A stretch of 64,000 nt of DNA, taken from contig JADJPQ010000011.1 in assembly GCA_016713175.1 (NCBI GenBank), forward strand, positions 1-64,000, written 5' to 3'. This DNA is from Planctomycetota bacterium (lineage in GTDB: Bacteria > Planctomycetota > UBA1135 > UBA2386). Shown in pieces: positions 16,688 to 25,202 of the stretch. How positions within the stretch are numbered: position 1 is the stretch's first letter; the number at the start of each line of letters is the position of its first letter. The position numbers were made by a program, and so were the translations under genes. The notes beneath the pieces are model-generated. The model was not told where the DNA came from, searched no databases, and saw nothing but the letters and a program-made list of their open reading frames with translations.

Positions 16688-16954
16688 CGGCGAAGGGGCG
16701 CGCAGCCGGAGCGGCGCCTTGCTCGTGACTTCCATGCAGTCGCCGAGCTTGCTCAGTGCGAGAGCTCATCCTGGCCGCCGCCACGCAAGAACAGCTTGCG
16801 GTCAAAGGTACGAGTGCCAGGGCTTGCCCCGGTTGGGTGAAACCACCTGCCGAAAATCCGATTTCGACGGCAGCGGTCCGGCGACGGCTTCGCTTACCAA
16901 GAGGCGAGGCCGTACTTCCCAGCGTGCCTCGGCCGAGAATCCGAGGACCCGCAA

Positions 16955-18313
16955 ATGATCCGCACCCTACCGTTCGTGCTGCTGTTGCTGTCGATTGCCC
17001 CCGCGCTGGCCCAGACTGGCCAGAACATCAACCACGCGCTGCTGGGCACCGCGACCCAGAGTGCCGACCACCCGACCTACCCGACGGCGGTGGCCTCCCG
17101 CTGCATCGACGGCAACCGCAACGGCCATTTCTTCAACGACAACTCGTGCAACACCACGGCGGTGATGGCGCAGCCCTGGTGGCAGGTGGCGCTCGCGGGT
17201 CCGCGCCTGGTGCATGAAGTCGTGCTCTACTGTCGCGCCGACGCCGAGCTGACGTTCGTCACCGACCTGTTCGTCGAGCTGAAGAGCGGCAGCACCGTGC
17301 TGTGGAGCCAGAGGGCCTGCACCGGCAACGGCTACCCGATCCGCGGTGGACGCGTGCGCCTGTTGATGCCGCCGGGCGGCATCACCTGCGACGCCGTGCG
17401 CATCAGCCGCCCGAACGCGACCGCCAGCACCGTCACGCTTGCGGAAGTCGAAGTGCTGGAGATCGCGCCGATCACACCCGTGAACTGGGCGATCTACGGC
17501 ACGGCGGCGAGCGCGGGAGGAGCGACCAGCTACCCTGCCGCCCGCGCGATCGACGGCAACACCGACAGCTTCTTGACCAACGGCTCGTGCGCGATGACTT
17601 CCGTCAATGGCTCGGGCGGCGGTGATTGGTGGGAAGTCGCGCTGCCCCGCCAGCGCTACGACGAGGTGAAAGTCTGGTTCTCGACCCACGCCTCGCCCAT
17701 TGGCCCGTTCTACGTGCGGACCTTCGACGGTACGAGCACGGTCGCCACGCAGCTGGTCAGCTCCGCAACGCCGAACGCGCCGACCGTGGTGAGTCTGACA
17801 GCCAACGCTTACGTCGATCGCGTGCGGGTCCTCCGCAACTCCTTCTCCTCGCCGCTCATCATCGCCGAGGTCGAGGTCTTCAACCACTCGGCGCTCGACG
17901 CCGAGGCGAAGGACTTCGGCACCGGCTGCCGAGGCAGCGCGGGCGTGCCGGCGCTGCGTCAGGTCACCGCGCCGATCCACGACAGCAACTTCGATGTGCG
18001 CCTCACGAACGTGCCGAGCAACCCCGGCGTCGCGTTCGTCGTGACCGGGCTGTCGCGGACCGCGAACGGCGCTCTGCCGCTGCCCATCGATCTGGTCGCG
18101 CTCGGCGCTGCCGGTTGCCAGGGCTACCTGAGCCTCGAACTGACGCAGCTCGTGATCGCGGCCAGCGGCACCGCGAACTCGACGCTGACGATTCCAAACC
18201 TCGGCTGGATCATCGGCCTTGAACTGCAGCAGCAGGCATTCGTGATCGATCCAGGCGTGAACGCGCTCGGTGCGACGGTCAGCAATGCGCTGCGCCTGCG
18301 GATCGGCTTGTGA
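16955..18313 (+). CDS. Secreted protein with two discoidin (F5/8C, fucolectin-like) domains
   Basis: 452 aa from ATG 16955, with GAGGA about 10 nt upstream. The signal peptide is MIRTLPFVLLLLSIAPALAQ. Domain 1 (about 22-170) shows N-x-A-x-x-GTATQSADHPTYPTAVASR, CIDGN and WWQVAL; domain 2 (about 172-315) repeats this as GTAASAGGATSYPAARAIDGN and WWEVALP. These are hallmarks of F5/8C and fucolectin folds, which bind sugars or lipids. The last 135 residues are the shared C-terminal domain, from KDFGTGCRGSAGVP to DPGVNALGATVSN. A role in extracellular polysaccharide binding is inferred. The 267 nt before it contain no gene that I can support. Confidence 0.85.
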   Translation: MIRTLPFVLLLLSIAPALAQTGQNINHALLGTATQSADHPTYPTAVASRCIDGNRNGHFFNDNSCNTTAVMAQPWWQVALAGPRLVHEVVLYCRADAELTFVTDLFVELKSGSTVLWSQRACTGNGYPIRGGRVRLLMPPGGITCDAVRISRPNATASTVTLAEVEVLEIAPITPVNWAIYGTAASAGGATSYPAARAIDGNTDSFLTNGSCAMTSVNGSGGGDWWEVALPRQRYDEVKVWFSTHASPIGPFYVRTFDGTSTVATQLVSSATPNAPTVVSLTANAYVDRVRVLRNSFSSPLIIAEVEVFNHSALDAEAKDFGTGCRGSAGVPALRQVTAPIHDSNFDVRLTNVPSNPGVAFVVTGLSRTANGALPLPIDLVALGAAGCQGYLSLELTQLVIAASGTANSTLTIPNLGWIIGLELQQQAFVIDPGVNALGATVSNALRLRIGL

Positions 18314-18434
18314 GTGGAAGGAGCGCCTACCGTCGCTGCTGTGGTCCTGTTTCGCTGCTCCGGGTCGTTCTTTGCGACGCGTATTTTCCGACACACTGGT
18401 GGCGGTCGGAGCGCGTCGCCGCGAGCCTGTGGGC

Positions 18435-20009
18435 ATGCCCGCGACCTTGCCCCCGAGCATCTTCAACGACGTCATCGGCCCCGTGATGCGCGGGCCCTCC
18501 AGTTCGCACTCGGCCGCATCCGTCCGGATCGGGCGCCTCGCGCGCGACCTGTGCGGCGGCACCCCCGATCGCGTGCGGATCGAGTTCGACACCGAAGGCT
18601 CGTTGGCGACGACGCACGACACCCAGGGCTCCGACATGGGTCTGTTCGGCGGCCTGCTCGGCTGGGAGGCCGACGATGCGCGCTTGCCGGGCTCGGCCGC
18701 CGCGGTGCGCGCGGCCGGCATCGAGCTGCAGATCGAGATCGCCACGCTGCACGATCCGCACCCCAACACCTACCGGCTGACCCTGTGGAAGAACGGCAGC
18801 GAACATCGCCTGATCGCGCTGTCGACCGGCGGCGGCATGATCGAAGTGATCGCGATCGATGGCGCGCCGGTGACGCTGTATGGCGACTACGCGGTGACCG
18901 TGCTCGATGTCGCCGACGATGGGCAGGCGGCGGCGGCGCGGCTGACGGCGCGCAGCGATGTCGATGCGGTGGTCGTCACCGGAACGGCGCCGGTCCGCGT
19001 CGTCGTCTCCGCGCAGGCGTTCGTGCCGGAAGCCGTGTTGGCGACCCTGCCCGCGATCACGCGCGTTCGCCGCCTTGCACCGGTGCTGCCGGTGCGATCG
19101 CGCAAGGGCCTGAAGGTGCCGTTCCTGCATGCGGGCGAGATGTGCGAACTCGCCGACCCGACGCAAGGCCGACTGTCCGACCGCGCCCTCGACTACGAAT
19201 GCGCGCGCGGCGGCCTGTCGCGCGAGGCCGTGTTCGAACAGACCCGCAAGATCCTCGCGATCTTCCGCGGCGGCGTGCAGCAGGGCCTGGCCGGCACCGA
19301 ATACCAGGACCGCATCCTGCCGCGCCAGAGCCATCACTTCGCCGCGCTGCTCGAACAGGGCAAACTGCTGGATGGCGGCATCCTCAATCGCGCGATCCTG
19401 TATGTGACCGCGCTGATGGAGGTGAAGAGTTCGATGGGAGTCATCGTCGCCGCGCCGACCGCCGGCTCGTGCGCGACGTTTCCCGGCACGACACTCGCCG
19501 CCGCCGAAGTGCTCGGAGCCGACGAGGAACAGACCCTGCGCGCGATGCTGTCGGCCGGGCTGATCGGCGTGTTCGTCGCCACCCGTTCGAGCTTTGCAGC
19601 GGAGGTCGGCGGCTGTCAGGCCGAGACCGGGGCGGCGGCGGCGATGGCGGCGGCGGCACTGGTCGAACTGATGGGTGGCAACGCGGCGCAGGCGTTGTCG
19701 GCGGCCAGTCACGCGCTGCAGAACGTGCTCGGGCTCATCTGCGATCCGATCGCCAATCGCGTCGAGGCACCGTGTCTGGGGCGCAACATCGCCGGCGCCA
19801 GCAATGCGTTCGCCTGTGCCAACATCGCGATGGCCGGCTACGACCCGCTGGTGCCGCTCGATCAGGTGCTCGACGCCCATCGGCAGATCAGCGAGAGCAT
19901 GGCGCGTGAACTGCGTTGCACGGCGCTCGGCGGGTTGTCGATCACGGCAGCGAGCAAGGCGATCGAGGCGAAGATGTGCGGCGGCGGCGGCTGTGGCAGT
20001 TGCGGATGA
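18435..20009 (+). CDS. sdaA: Iron-sulfur L-serine ammonia-lyase (dehydratase), fused beta-alpha type
   Basis: 524 aa from ATG 18435. The N-terminal beta domain starts SIFNDVIGPVMRGPSSSHSA, as in SdaA/SdaAB. The alpha domain carries the three Cys expected to hold the 4Fe-4S cluster: APTAGSCATFPG, EVGGCQAETG and NRVEAPCLGRN. It converts L-serine to pyruvate and ammonia in the cytoplasm; the cluster acts as a Lewis acid. An extra C-terminal GGGGCGSCG tail is also seen in some family members. The APTAGSC motif has ATFPG where GxIPG is usual. It is oxygen-sensitive in other bacteria. Confidence 0.93.
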   Translation: MPATLPPSIFNDVIGPVMRGPSSSHSAASVRIGRLARDLCGGTPDRVRIEFDTEGSLATTHDTQGSDMGLFGGLLGWEADDARLPGSAAAVRAAGIELQIEIATLHDPHPNTYRLTLWKNGSEHRLIALSTGGGMIEVIAIDGAPVTLYGDYAVTVLDVADDGQAAAARLTARSDVDAVVVTGTAPVRVVVSAQAFVPEAVLATLPAITRVRRLAPVLPVRSRKGLKVPFLHAGEMCELADPTQGRLSDRALDYECARGGLSREAVFEQTRKILAIFRGGVQQGLAGTEYQDRILPRQSHHFAALLEQGKLLDGGILNRAILYVTALMEVKSSMGVIVAAPTAGSCATFPGTTLAAAEVLGADEEQTLRAMLSAGLIGVFVATRSSFAAEVGGCQAETGAAAAMAAAALVELMGGNAAQALSAASHALQNVLGLICDPIANRVEAPCLGRNIAGASNAFACANIAMAGYDPLVPLDQVLDAHRQISESMARELRCTALGGLSITAASKAIEAKMCGGGGCGSCG

Positions 20010-20018
20010 ACGGGCGGT

Positions 20019-21164
20019 TCATTGCACCAGCAGCACGGTCGGCGCGGTGGTACGCAGCGCCCCTGCCGCCAGCACGACGCCCTGCACGGTGACCGCGAGT
20101 CCACGCTGTGCGGTGCCCGGCACCTGGATCGTCGCGGGCAACTGACCGCCGGCATCCGTCGTGCCGATGGCAAGCACGACCGCCAGCGACTGGGTCAGCC
20201 ACGCCCGCCCTTCGGGCAGGAACGCCGGCGCCCGCACCTGCAGTGCGCCCAGCAGCACCGCCGGCTGGCCTGGCTGCGACTGCAACGTGCAGGACATCGC
20301 GTTGCCGGGCGTTGCGCCGGCGCCGGCGGTCGACGGCACGGGTTGCACGCCGACCCAGGTCGCGGGCACGGCGCCGATCGTCTGCACCGAGGGATCGAGT
20401 ACGACCATCGGCGGCGGCGGTGACAGGCGCAGCAACGAGATCGCCGCAGCGCGCTGCACGCCGTCGGTGCCGCCCTGCAGCGTGCTGCGGCTGACCTGCG
20501 CGGTGCCGAGGTCGACGATCATCGCCGGTGCCGGTGCCGCGACGCCGCACGGCAACGTGTTGCCATCGCCACCGATCAGCACCGAATCGGCGATCGTCGC
20601 GAAGCCGAAGCGGCCGACCACCAGCGCCGCGGTCGCTGGCAGCAGCATGTTCGTGGTCGGATCGCAGAGGGCGTCGCGACCGCGCAGCGTGCAGTTGGTC
20701 AAGATCACGCTCTCCTGGCCGAACACGGCGCCGCCGGTGGTGGCCGAGCCGAGCGCACAGCCGTTCCATGCGGTCGTGATCGAGCCGGCGAAGCCGAAGC
20801 TGACCACGCTGAGATTGCCGACATGGACCTGTTCGGCCGCGGTGTGCGACGTCGCCAGCAGTTCGAGCGTATCGAAGTCGATGCCCGAAAGGGTCAGCAC
20901 GCGGGTGTTGGCGCCGACCACACGCAGCGCCGTGATGCGCGGTCGTGGCGCCTCGGCGAGCAGCGCGATCGCGACGTTCAGCGTGTAGTTGCCGGGCCAG
21001 GTGCCGCCGCCGCGCAACAGCACGGTGTCACCCGGAGCAGCCGCCGCGAGGGCCGGCGCCAGGTCGGTGTAGTTGCCGGTGCCGCCGCGATCGACGATCA
21101 GCGTCTGCTGCGCCGTCAGGGAGAACGCGAGGCCGAAGAGTGCTGCGGTCGTCGTGGTGTGCAT
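20019..21164 (-). CDS. Secreted beta-helix-like protein, unknown function
   Basis: 381 aa. ATG at 21164 is preceded by GAGG. The signal peptide is HTTTTAALFGLAFSLTAQ. The start of the mature protein, IVDRGGTGNYTDLAPALAAA followed by PGDTVLLRGG, is typical of right-handed beta-helix proteins of the pectate-lyase/NosD type. Repeating short strands (VILTNCTL, ATIADSVLIGG, AQVSRSTLQGG) continue to about residue 230. The last 130 residues look like a divergent copy of the shared C-terminal domain. No catalytic residues can be named. It converges with the serine dehydratase, 9 nt away. Confidence 0.7.
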   Translation of the reverse strand: MHTTTTAALFGLAFSLTAQQTLIVDRGGTGNYTDLAPALAAAAPGDTVLLRGGGTWPGNYTLNVAIALLAEAPRPRITALRVVGANTRVLTLSGIDFDTLELLATSHTAAEQVHVGNLSVVSFGFAGSITTAWNGCALGSATTGGAVFGQESVILTNCTLRGRDALCDPTTNMLLPATAALVVGRFGFATIADSVLIGGDGNTLPCGVAAPAPAMIVDLGTAQVSRSTLQGGTDGVQRAAAISLLRLSPPPPMVVLDPSVQTIGAVPATWVGVQPVPSTAGAGATPGNAMSCTLQSQPGQPAVLLGALQVRAPAFLPEGRAWLTQSLAVVLAIGTTDAGGQLPATIQVPGTAQRGLAVTVQGVVLAAGALRTTAPTVLLVQ

Positions 21165-21220
21165 CGGTGAGGCCTCGAGGCAAGGCGACGAGCGTTCGCC
21201 GTCGGCGCCGGCCGTGCTGG

Positions 21221-21757
21221 TCAGAAGTTCAGTTGCACCGCATTGGAAAACGCCAGGCCGGTGCCGCCACCCGACAGCGGTGCGTTGGCGATCGCCTGCA
21301 GACCGATCGATCCGGTCAGGCCGGCTGGGATCTGGAACAACTGCGTCGTCGGCGTCGCACCGCCGTTGCAGCGGCCGTTGTCGGGTACGGTGCAGACGCC
21401 GACGAACAGGGTGATGAGGCCGGGGCCGGGCAGCCAGACGAGGTTGTTGACCAGACCGGGGATCCCGAGCGGGATGCAGTTCGGCGTGGTGTCGATCGAG
21501 CCGAGCAGCACGCAGACGCCGTTCATCGTGCCCATCACGAAGAACGACACGCTGTCGCCGGCCTGACCGGTCAGCGTCATCGGCGTGCAGGTGAACGGCG
21601 TGCCGCACGGCGGGTAGCTGGAAACGCGGTTGTTCAGCGGCGACACGCCCGTGGAGCTGACCGAGATGCCGGCATAGTCGGGGGCCTGGGCGGTGAGCAT
21701 GGCGGTGGTGCCGAGCAGCGCCAGGAACAGGGGAAGACCGGGTCGTTGGTTGGCCAT
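21221..21757 (-). CDS. Small secreted protein, unknown
   Basis: 178 aa from ATG 21757; signal peptide LPLFLALLGTTAMLTAQ. The mature protein is beta-rich, with Cys residues in CGTPFTCTP, GVCVLLG, PNCIPLG and VCTVPDNGRC, and closes with SIGLQAIANAPLSGG. The layout resembles the shared C-terminal domain standing alone. It lies 57 nt upstream of the beta-helix-like gene in the same direction. Confidence 0.65.
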   Translation of the reverse strand: MANQRPGLPLFLALLGTTAMLTAQAPDYAGISVSSTGVSPLNNRVSSYPPCGTPFTCTPMTLTGQAGDSVSFFVMGTMNGVCVLLGSIDTTPNCIPLGIPGLVNNLVWLPGPGLITLFVGVCTVPDNGRCNGGATPTTQLFQIPAGLTGSIGLQAIANAPLSGGGTGLAFSNAVQLNF

Positions 21758-21996
21758 GGCATCGGATTGTCGCGCGGTGCATCGGCAAGGGGGCGGCTCC
21801 GGGCGATGGTGCAGGTTTCTTGCGAATGCGGGGCGGTCGCGGCCGGCTACCGGCGTGGCGGTTTTCCGGCACTCGTTCGCTCGAGCTTCGGATTGTCTCG
21901 GATACGCTCCGTACGTTCGGTGAAGGCCTCGCTGCCCGGATTGTTCTTGTTGTCGGTGAATCCACCAACCTCAAGGTGGAGACTGCGGACGGAGCC

Positions 21997-23649
21997 ATGA
22001 GAACCAGACCAGTTCGTCGGCGTACCTTTCGGGTTGCCGCCCTGATTGTCGGACTCGTTATTGGTGGGGTCAGTGCCGAGATGATCCTCACCTTGGCAGA
22101 CTTGCCGAGTCCGATGCGGCCATTCTTGTCGACGCGCTCCTTCGCCGCCGATCAGTTCGTCGCCGATCCCGAACTGTTCTGGCGGCTGTCGCCGACATGG
22201 GACGAAGGGAATGAAGTCGGCACTCGTGGCCCTTGGTTCGCTGGTCCCAAACCGCAGCAGGAGTACCGAATTCTGGCGGTTGGTGATTCATGCACCTACG
22301 GCTTTGGTGTTTCCTGGGATCAGAGCTATCCGATCCAACTCGAGCGCATTCTGCAGGCGAGAAAGCCAGGGCAGGTCGTCCACTCATCCTTGGGGGCGGT
22401 TCCGGGGTACTCGACGTTCCAGAACCTCCAGTTTCTCATGCGGCACGGGGCGGCGGTTCGACCAGACCTGCTGACAATCTATGTGGGGGCATGGAACGAC
22501 CACTCGCCGGCCGTCCGGTGGGACGACGCGCGACAAGCGAAGGAACTGGGGAATTGGCGCATCCTTCGTTTGCTCCGTGACCTGGTCCTGCCTGACCTCG
22601 AAGGCTACGGCACCGCATTCCAGCGCGGCGACGCGCCGGACGGTCGTCGGGTGGAACTTCGCGACTTTCGCGCGAACCTGGTTGCGATCATCGGCTGGGG
22701 CAGGTCCATGGGGGCAGAGGTGGTCTTGGTCGCTCCGACTCAGCCAGCGGTGACCATCGATCGGTACCCAGGCCTCTTGGCCTACCGGGATTGCGTGATC
22801 GGGATAGCTGCGGAACTGGCAGTGCCGAGCGTCGACTTGGGAACCGTTTGTGCGGCCGTGGCCGACCCGGACACGCCGGCGCCGCCCGGCCATTTGACCT
22901 CGGCTTTCCTTGACTGGGTTCACCCCTCTGCAGCGACCCACGCGGCGCTTGCCGAAGCGCTTGCCGCGGTGGTCGGTTGCTCGGACGCCGGCAGCGCGCT
23001 GCTTTCGCCAGGACCGGAACCGGTCGCTTCTTGTGATGCCCGGAGAATGGACGTTGCGATGCCGCGGCCCGCAATGCTTGATCCGGCGAGTGTCGTTCGG
23101 ATCTGGACCGGAGGACGGTGGACCAGTGACATCCATTTCCACGGCGGCGCAATGCGGTTCAGTCTTCCGGTGGACACTGCAGCCGGGTTGCATCTGATCC
23201 GTGTGGCTGACGCAGGCGGCGTCCACGAGGTCGGTACCGTCCGGGTGGTCCAGGACACCCCGACCATGGCGCTGGAATTGGGCTCGGCTGAGGGCTGCTC
23301 CGTGTCGGTCGAGGGGATGGGGCCACCCGGTGCCCTGGTGTGGCTCTGGTGGAGTGCCGCGGTTCTGACCAAGCCGATTCGGACACAGTACGGACCGTTT
23401 CACATGCCCCTTTCATCCGGAGTTCGTGAGTTGCCCGGCTTCTGCCGATTCGATTTGATCACGGAGAACCGCCTGGAGACCGTCGTGAATGCCGAAGGAC
23501 GATGGTCGATCCGCTCGAAAGTCGATCCGGCGGCGCGCAGTCGATTGCCGGGCAGAATCCACTCCCAAGCGTTGGTCGTGTGCCACCGCACGGCCGTCGG
23601 CACCCTCAGCAATCCGGTATCGATCGACGTAGGTTCCCGGGATCGTTGA
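21997..23649 (+). CDS. Membrane-anchored SGNH/GDSL hydrolase
   Basis: 550 aa from ATG 21997 (GGAG just upstream). A basic N-terminus and one TM helix (RVAALIVGLVIGGVSAEMIL) anchor it. SGNH blocks are visible: AVGDSCTYGFG (block I, nucleophile Ser), a block-III-like IYVGAWND, and DWVHPSAATH (block V with the Asp-His pair). Such enzymes deacylate sugars or lipids; the family is often found with surface polysaccharide biosynthesis. Residues 330-550 form a second, beta-rich region of unknown role. Third-position GC appears lower here than in neighbours by eye. Confidence 0.8.
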   Translation: MRTRPVRRRTFRVAALIVGLVIGGVSAEMILTLADLPSPMRPFLSTRSFAADQFVADPELFWRLSPTWDEGNEVGTRGPWFAGPKPQQEYRILAVGDSCTYGFGVSWDQSYPIQLERILQARKPGQVVHSSLGAVPGYSTFQNLQFLMRHGAAVRPDLLTIYVGAWNDHSPAVRWDDARQAKELGNWRILRLLRDLVLPDLEGYGTAFQRGDAPDGRRVELRDFRANLVAIIGWGRSMGAEVVLVAPTQPAVTIDRYPGLLAYRDCVIGIAAELAVPSVDLGTVCAAVADPDTPAPPGHLTSAFLDWVHPSAATHAALAEALAAVVGCSDAGSALLSPGPEPVASCDARRMDVAMPRPAMLDPASVVRIWTGGRWTSDIHFHGGAMRFSLPVDTAAGLHLIRVADAGGVHEVGTVRVVQDTPTMALELGSAEGCSVSVEGMGPPGALVWLWWSAAVLTKPIRTQYGPFHMPLSSGVRELPGFCRFDLITENRLETVVNAEGRWSIRSKVDPAARSRLPGRIHSQALVVCHRTAVGTLSNPVSIDVGSRDR

Positions 23650-23809
23650 GCGCGCAGGGGTGCATGGCGCGCGCGTTGGGGTCATGGCGTGTATGGCCAA
23701 GTCGTCCTTCGGCTCCGACTCAAAGGCGATGTGAGGCGGCTGTTTCCGGTGTCGTCGTCGACCGCTGATCACCTGCCCCGCGGCGGCACCGCCGCAGTTT
23801 CCGCCGACG

Positions 23810-24508
23810 TCACCCGGGCATTGCCTGCAACAGCCGGATCGCGCCAGCCAGCACCGCGGTCTCGGTGCGCAGCGTCAGTGGTCCGAGACTGCGCGGCAGG
23901 AAACCCGCTGCCAGCAGTTGTTCGAGTTCACCCGCCGTGAAGCCGCCCTCGGGGCCGACGACGAGCAGGGTCGTTGCCGCCGCCGCCGGTCCGAGTTCTT
24001 GTTCGCCGGTCGTCGCGACGAAGCGCGCGGCCGGCAACCGCAACGCACACAGTTCCGCCAGCGTGACGGTCGGTTCGATCGTCGGCAACAGCGCGCGATC
24101 GCACTGCGCGCAGGCCGCGATCAGCACGCGCTGCCACGCCGCATGGCGATCCGGCTGCCGGTTGGTGCGTTCGGTCAGGATCGGTCGGAAGCTGCGGATG
24201 CCGGCTTCGGTGCCGTGTTCCAACAGCCAATCGGTGCGTGGACTCTTGGGCAACGCCACGGCGACGTCGAGCGCGCGCAGCGGCGAACGCCCCCTGGGCG
24301 GCAGCAGTGGCCCATGCACCAGGACCCGCAGGTCACGACCTTCCTGTCCCTCTACCGTCGCGGTGGCCTCGTCGCCGAGGCCGTTGAACAGCACCAACGG
24401 GTCGCCGATGTCGATGCGCGCGATGCGGCCCAGGTGGTGCCCGAGCCGCGCGCTTAGGGTCGTCGGTCCGGTCGGTGGCAGCGGGTTGGCGTAGAGGCGT
24501 CGCGCCAT
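23810..24508 (-). CDS. rsmE: 16S rRNA m3U1498 methyltransferase RsmE
   Basis: 232 aa. I start it at ATG 24508 because TAGTGT (24516-24521, minus strand) lies 7 nt upstream; a GTG three codons earlier sits inside that box. It has the SPOUT signatures LLVVGPEGGFTAGELEQL and SLGPLTLRTETAVLAG, which form the trefoil-knot AdoMet site, and an N-terminal PUA-like domain (RIDIGDPLVLFNG). RsmE methylates N3 of U1498 in the 30S subunit. The length is slightly under the E. coli protein. It is transcribed divergently from the HMA selenoprotein gene. Confidence 0.93.
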   Translation of the reverse strand: MARRLYANPLPPTGPTTLSARLGHHLGRIARIDIGDPLVLFNGLGDEATATVEGQEGRDLRVLVHGPLLPPRGRSPLRALDVAVALPKSPRTDWLLEHGTEAGIRSFRPILTERTNRQPDRHAAWQRVLIAACAQCDRALLPTIEPTVTLAELCALRLPAARFVATTGEQELGPAAAATTLLVVGPEGGFTAGELEQLLAAGFLPRSLGPLTLRTETAVLAGAIRLLQAMPG

Positions 24509-24515
24509 CCCCTGC

Positions 24516-24521
24516 ACACTA
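24516..24521 (-). promoter_or_regulatory. -10 box TAGTGT, 7 nt before rsmE start
   Basis: Read on the minus strand, TAGTGT is followed by 7 nt and ATG 24508. This is another member of the TANNNT-start pattern. Confidence 0.4.
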
Positions 24522-24682
24522 CGGGCGTTGACCTGTCGTGACCAACCATGACGGGGCCAGGGATCGCGAACGGGCGGCCTGGCAGCATTTCCGGATCAGG
24601 TGCACGTTCGCGTGTCGGTCGCGACATCTGCACGCGTCGACGCCGCCGTCCATCCCAGATCACGTTCCAGCAAGCTCCCGCC

Positions 24683-25195
24683 ATGAAGATCACCTCGTTT
24701 CTTGTCTTCGGTGCCATGTTCCTTTCGTCCTGCACGATGACGGCGCGCGAGCATGTCTATGTCGCCGAAGCCTCGGGCGGTGCTTGAGGGGCCGGCATCA
24801 AGGCCCGTGCGGCCATGGCTTCGCTGAACGGTGTCGCGGATGTGCGGATGAGCGGTGCGCGCGCCGTGTTCCAGATCGAGCAGGGCAAGACTGTGACGAA
24901 GGCGGAGGTTGCGGCCGCCTTCGCCGCGCAGGGCATGAAGCTCGAGTCCTTCGAGCGGATCGAACGCCCGCGGGCCGCAGTGGTCTACGAGGTCGACTCC
25001 GGCGTCACTTGAGCGGGGACCGCCGCCAAGGTCCGTGGGGCCTTGCTCGAGCAGACCGGCGCGCTCGACGTCTACTTCGAGAAGTCGATCCAGATCCTGA
25101 TGGCCGACGCCAGACCGCTGCGCGAGGACGCCGTGCGCAAGATCCTGGACGAGTCGAAGGTCGAGTTCACCAGGATCCAGAAGAGCGCACCGTAG
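24683..25195 (+). CDS. Lipoprotein with two HMA-like domains, each with selenocysteine (UGA)
   Basis: 170 residues from ATG 24683 if TGA at 24785-24787 (residue 35) and 25010-25012 (residue 110) are decoded. The signal sequence MKITSFLVFGAMFLSSC has a good lipobox (LSSC). Two domains follow with the beta-alpha-beta-beta-alpha-beta pattern of heavy-metal-associated proteins. Domain 1 reads GGA-U-GAGIKARAAMASLNGVADV; domain 2 reads GVT-U-AGTAAKVRGALLEQTGALDV. In MerP/CopZ relatives this is GMTCxxC...LxxxxGV, so each TGA stands exactly where the first metal-binding Cys belongs; the second Cys is Gly or Thr. Both TGAs have hairpins with GTG in the loop, and the frame between and after them is clearly coding. 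It may bind Hg, Cu or another soft metal, or act in redox, at the outer face of a membrane. Sequencing error would need two independent hits at homologous sites. Confidence 0.85.
24802..24814 (+). promoter_or_regulatory. bSECIS-like hairpin 1 of the HMA lipoprotein
   Basis: GGCC (24802-24805) pairs with GGCC (24811-24814) around the loop CGTGC. The loop GT is at +20/+21 from TGA 24785-24787. The stem is the weakest of the five, but flanking sequence matches hairpin 2 (CAAGGnCCGTG.GGCC). Confidence 0.6.
25028..25044 (+). promoter_or_regulatory. bSECIS-like hairpin 2 of the HMA lipoprotein
   Basis: AAGGTCC (25028-25034) pairs over 7 bp, with one G-U, with GGGCCTT (25038-25044). The loop is GTG, at +23 to +25 from TGA 25010-25012. 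Confidence 0.7.
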
Positions 25196-25202
25196 CGCGC
25201 GA

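Noticed and set aside
16688..16954. Structured leader or riboswitch before the discoidin protein
   Set aside because: I found no consistent stem set or known motif; only short GC-rich repeats.
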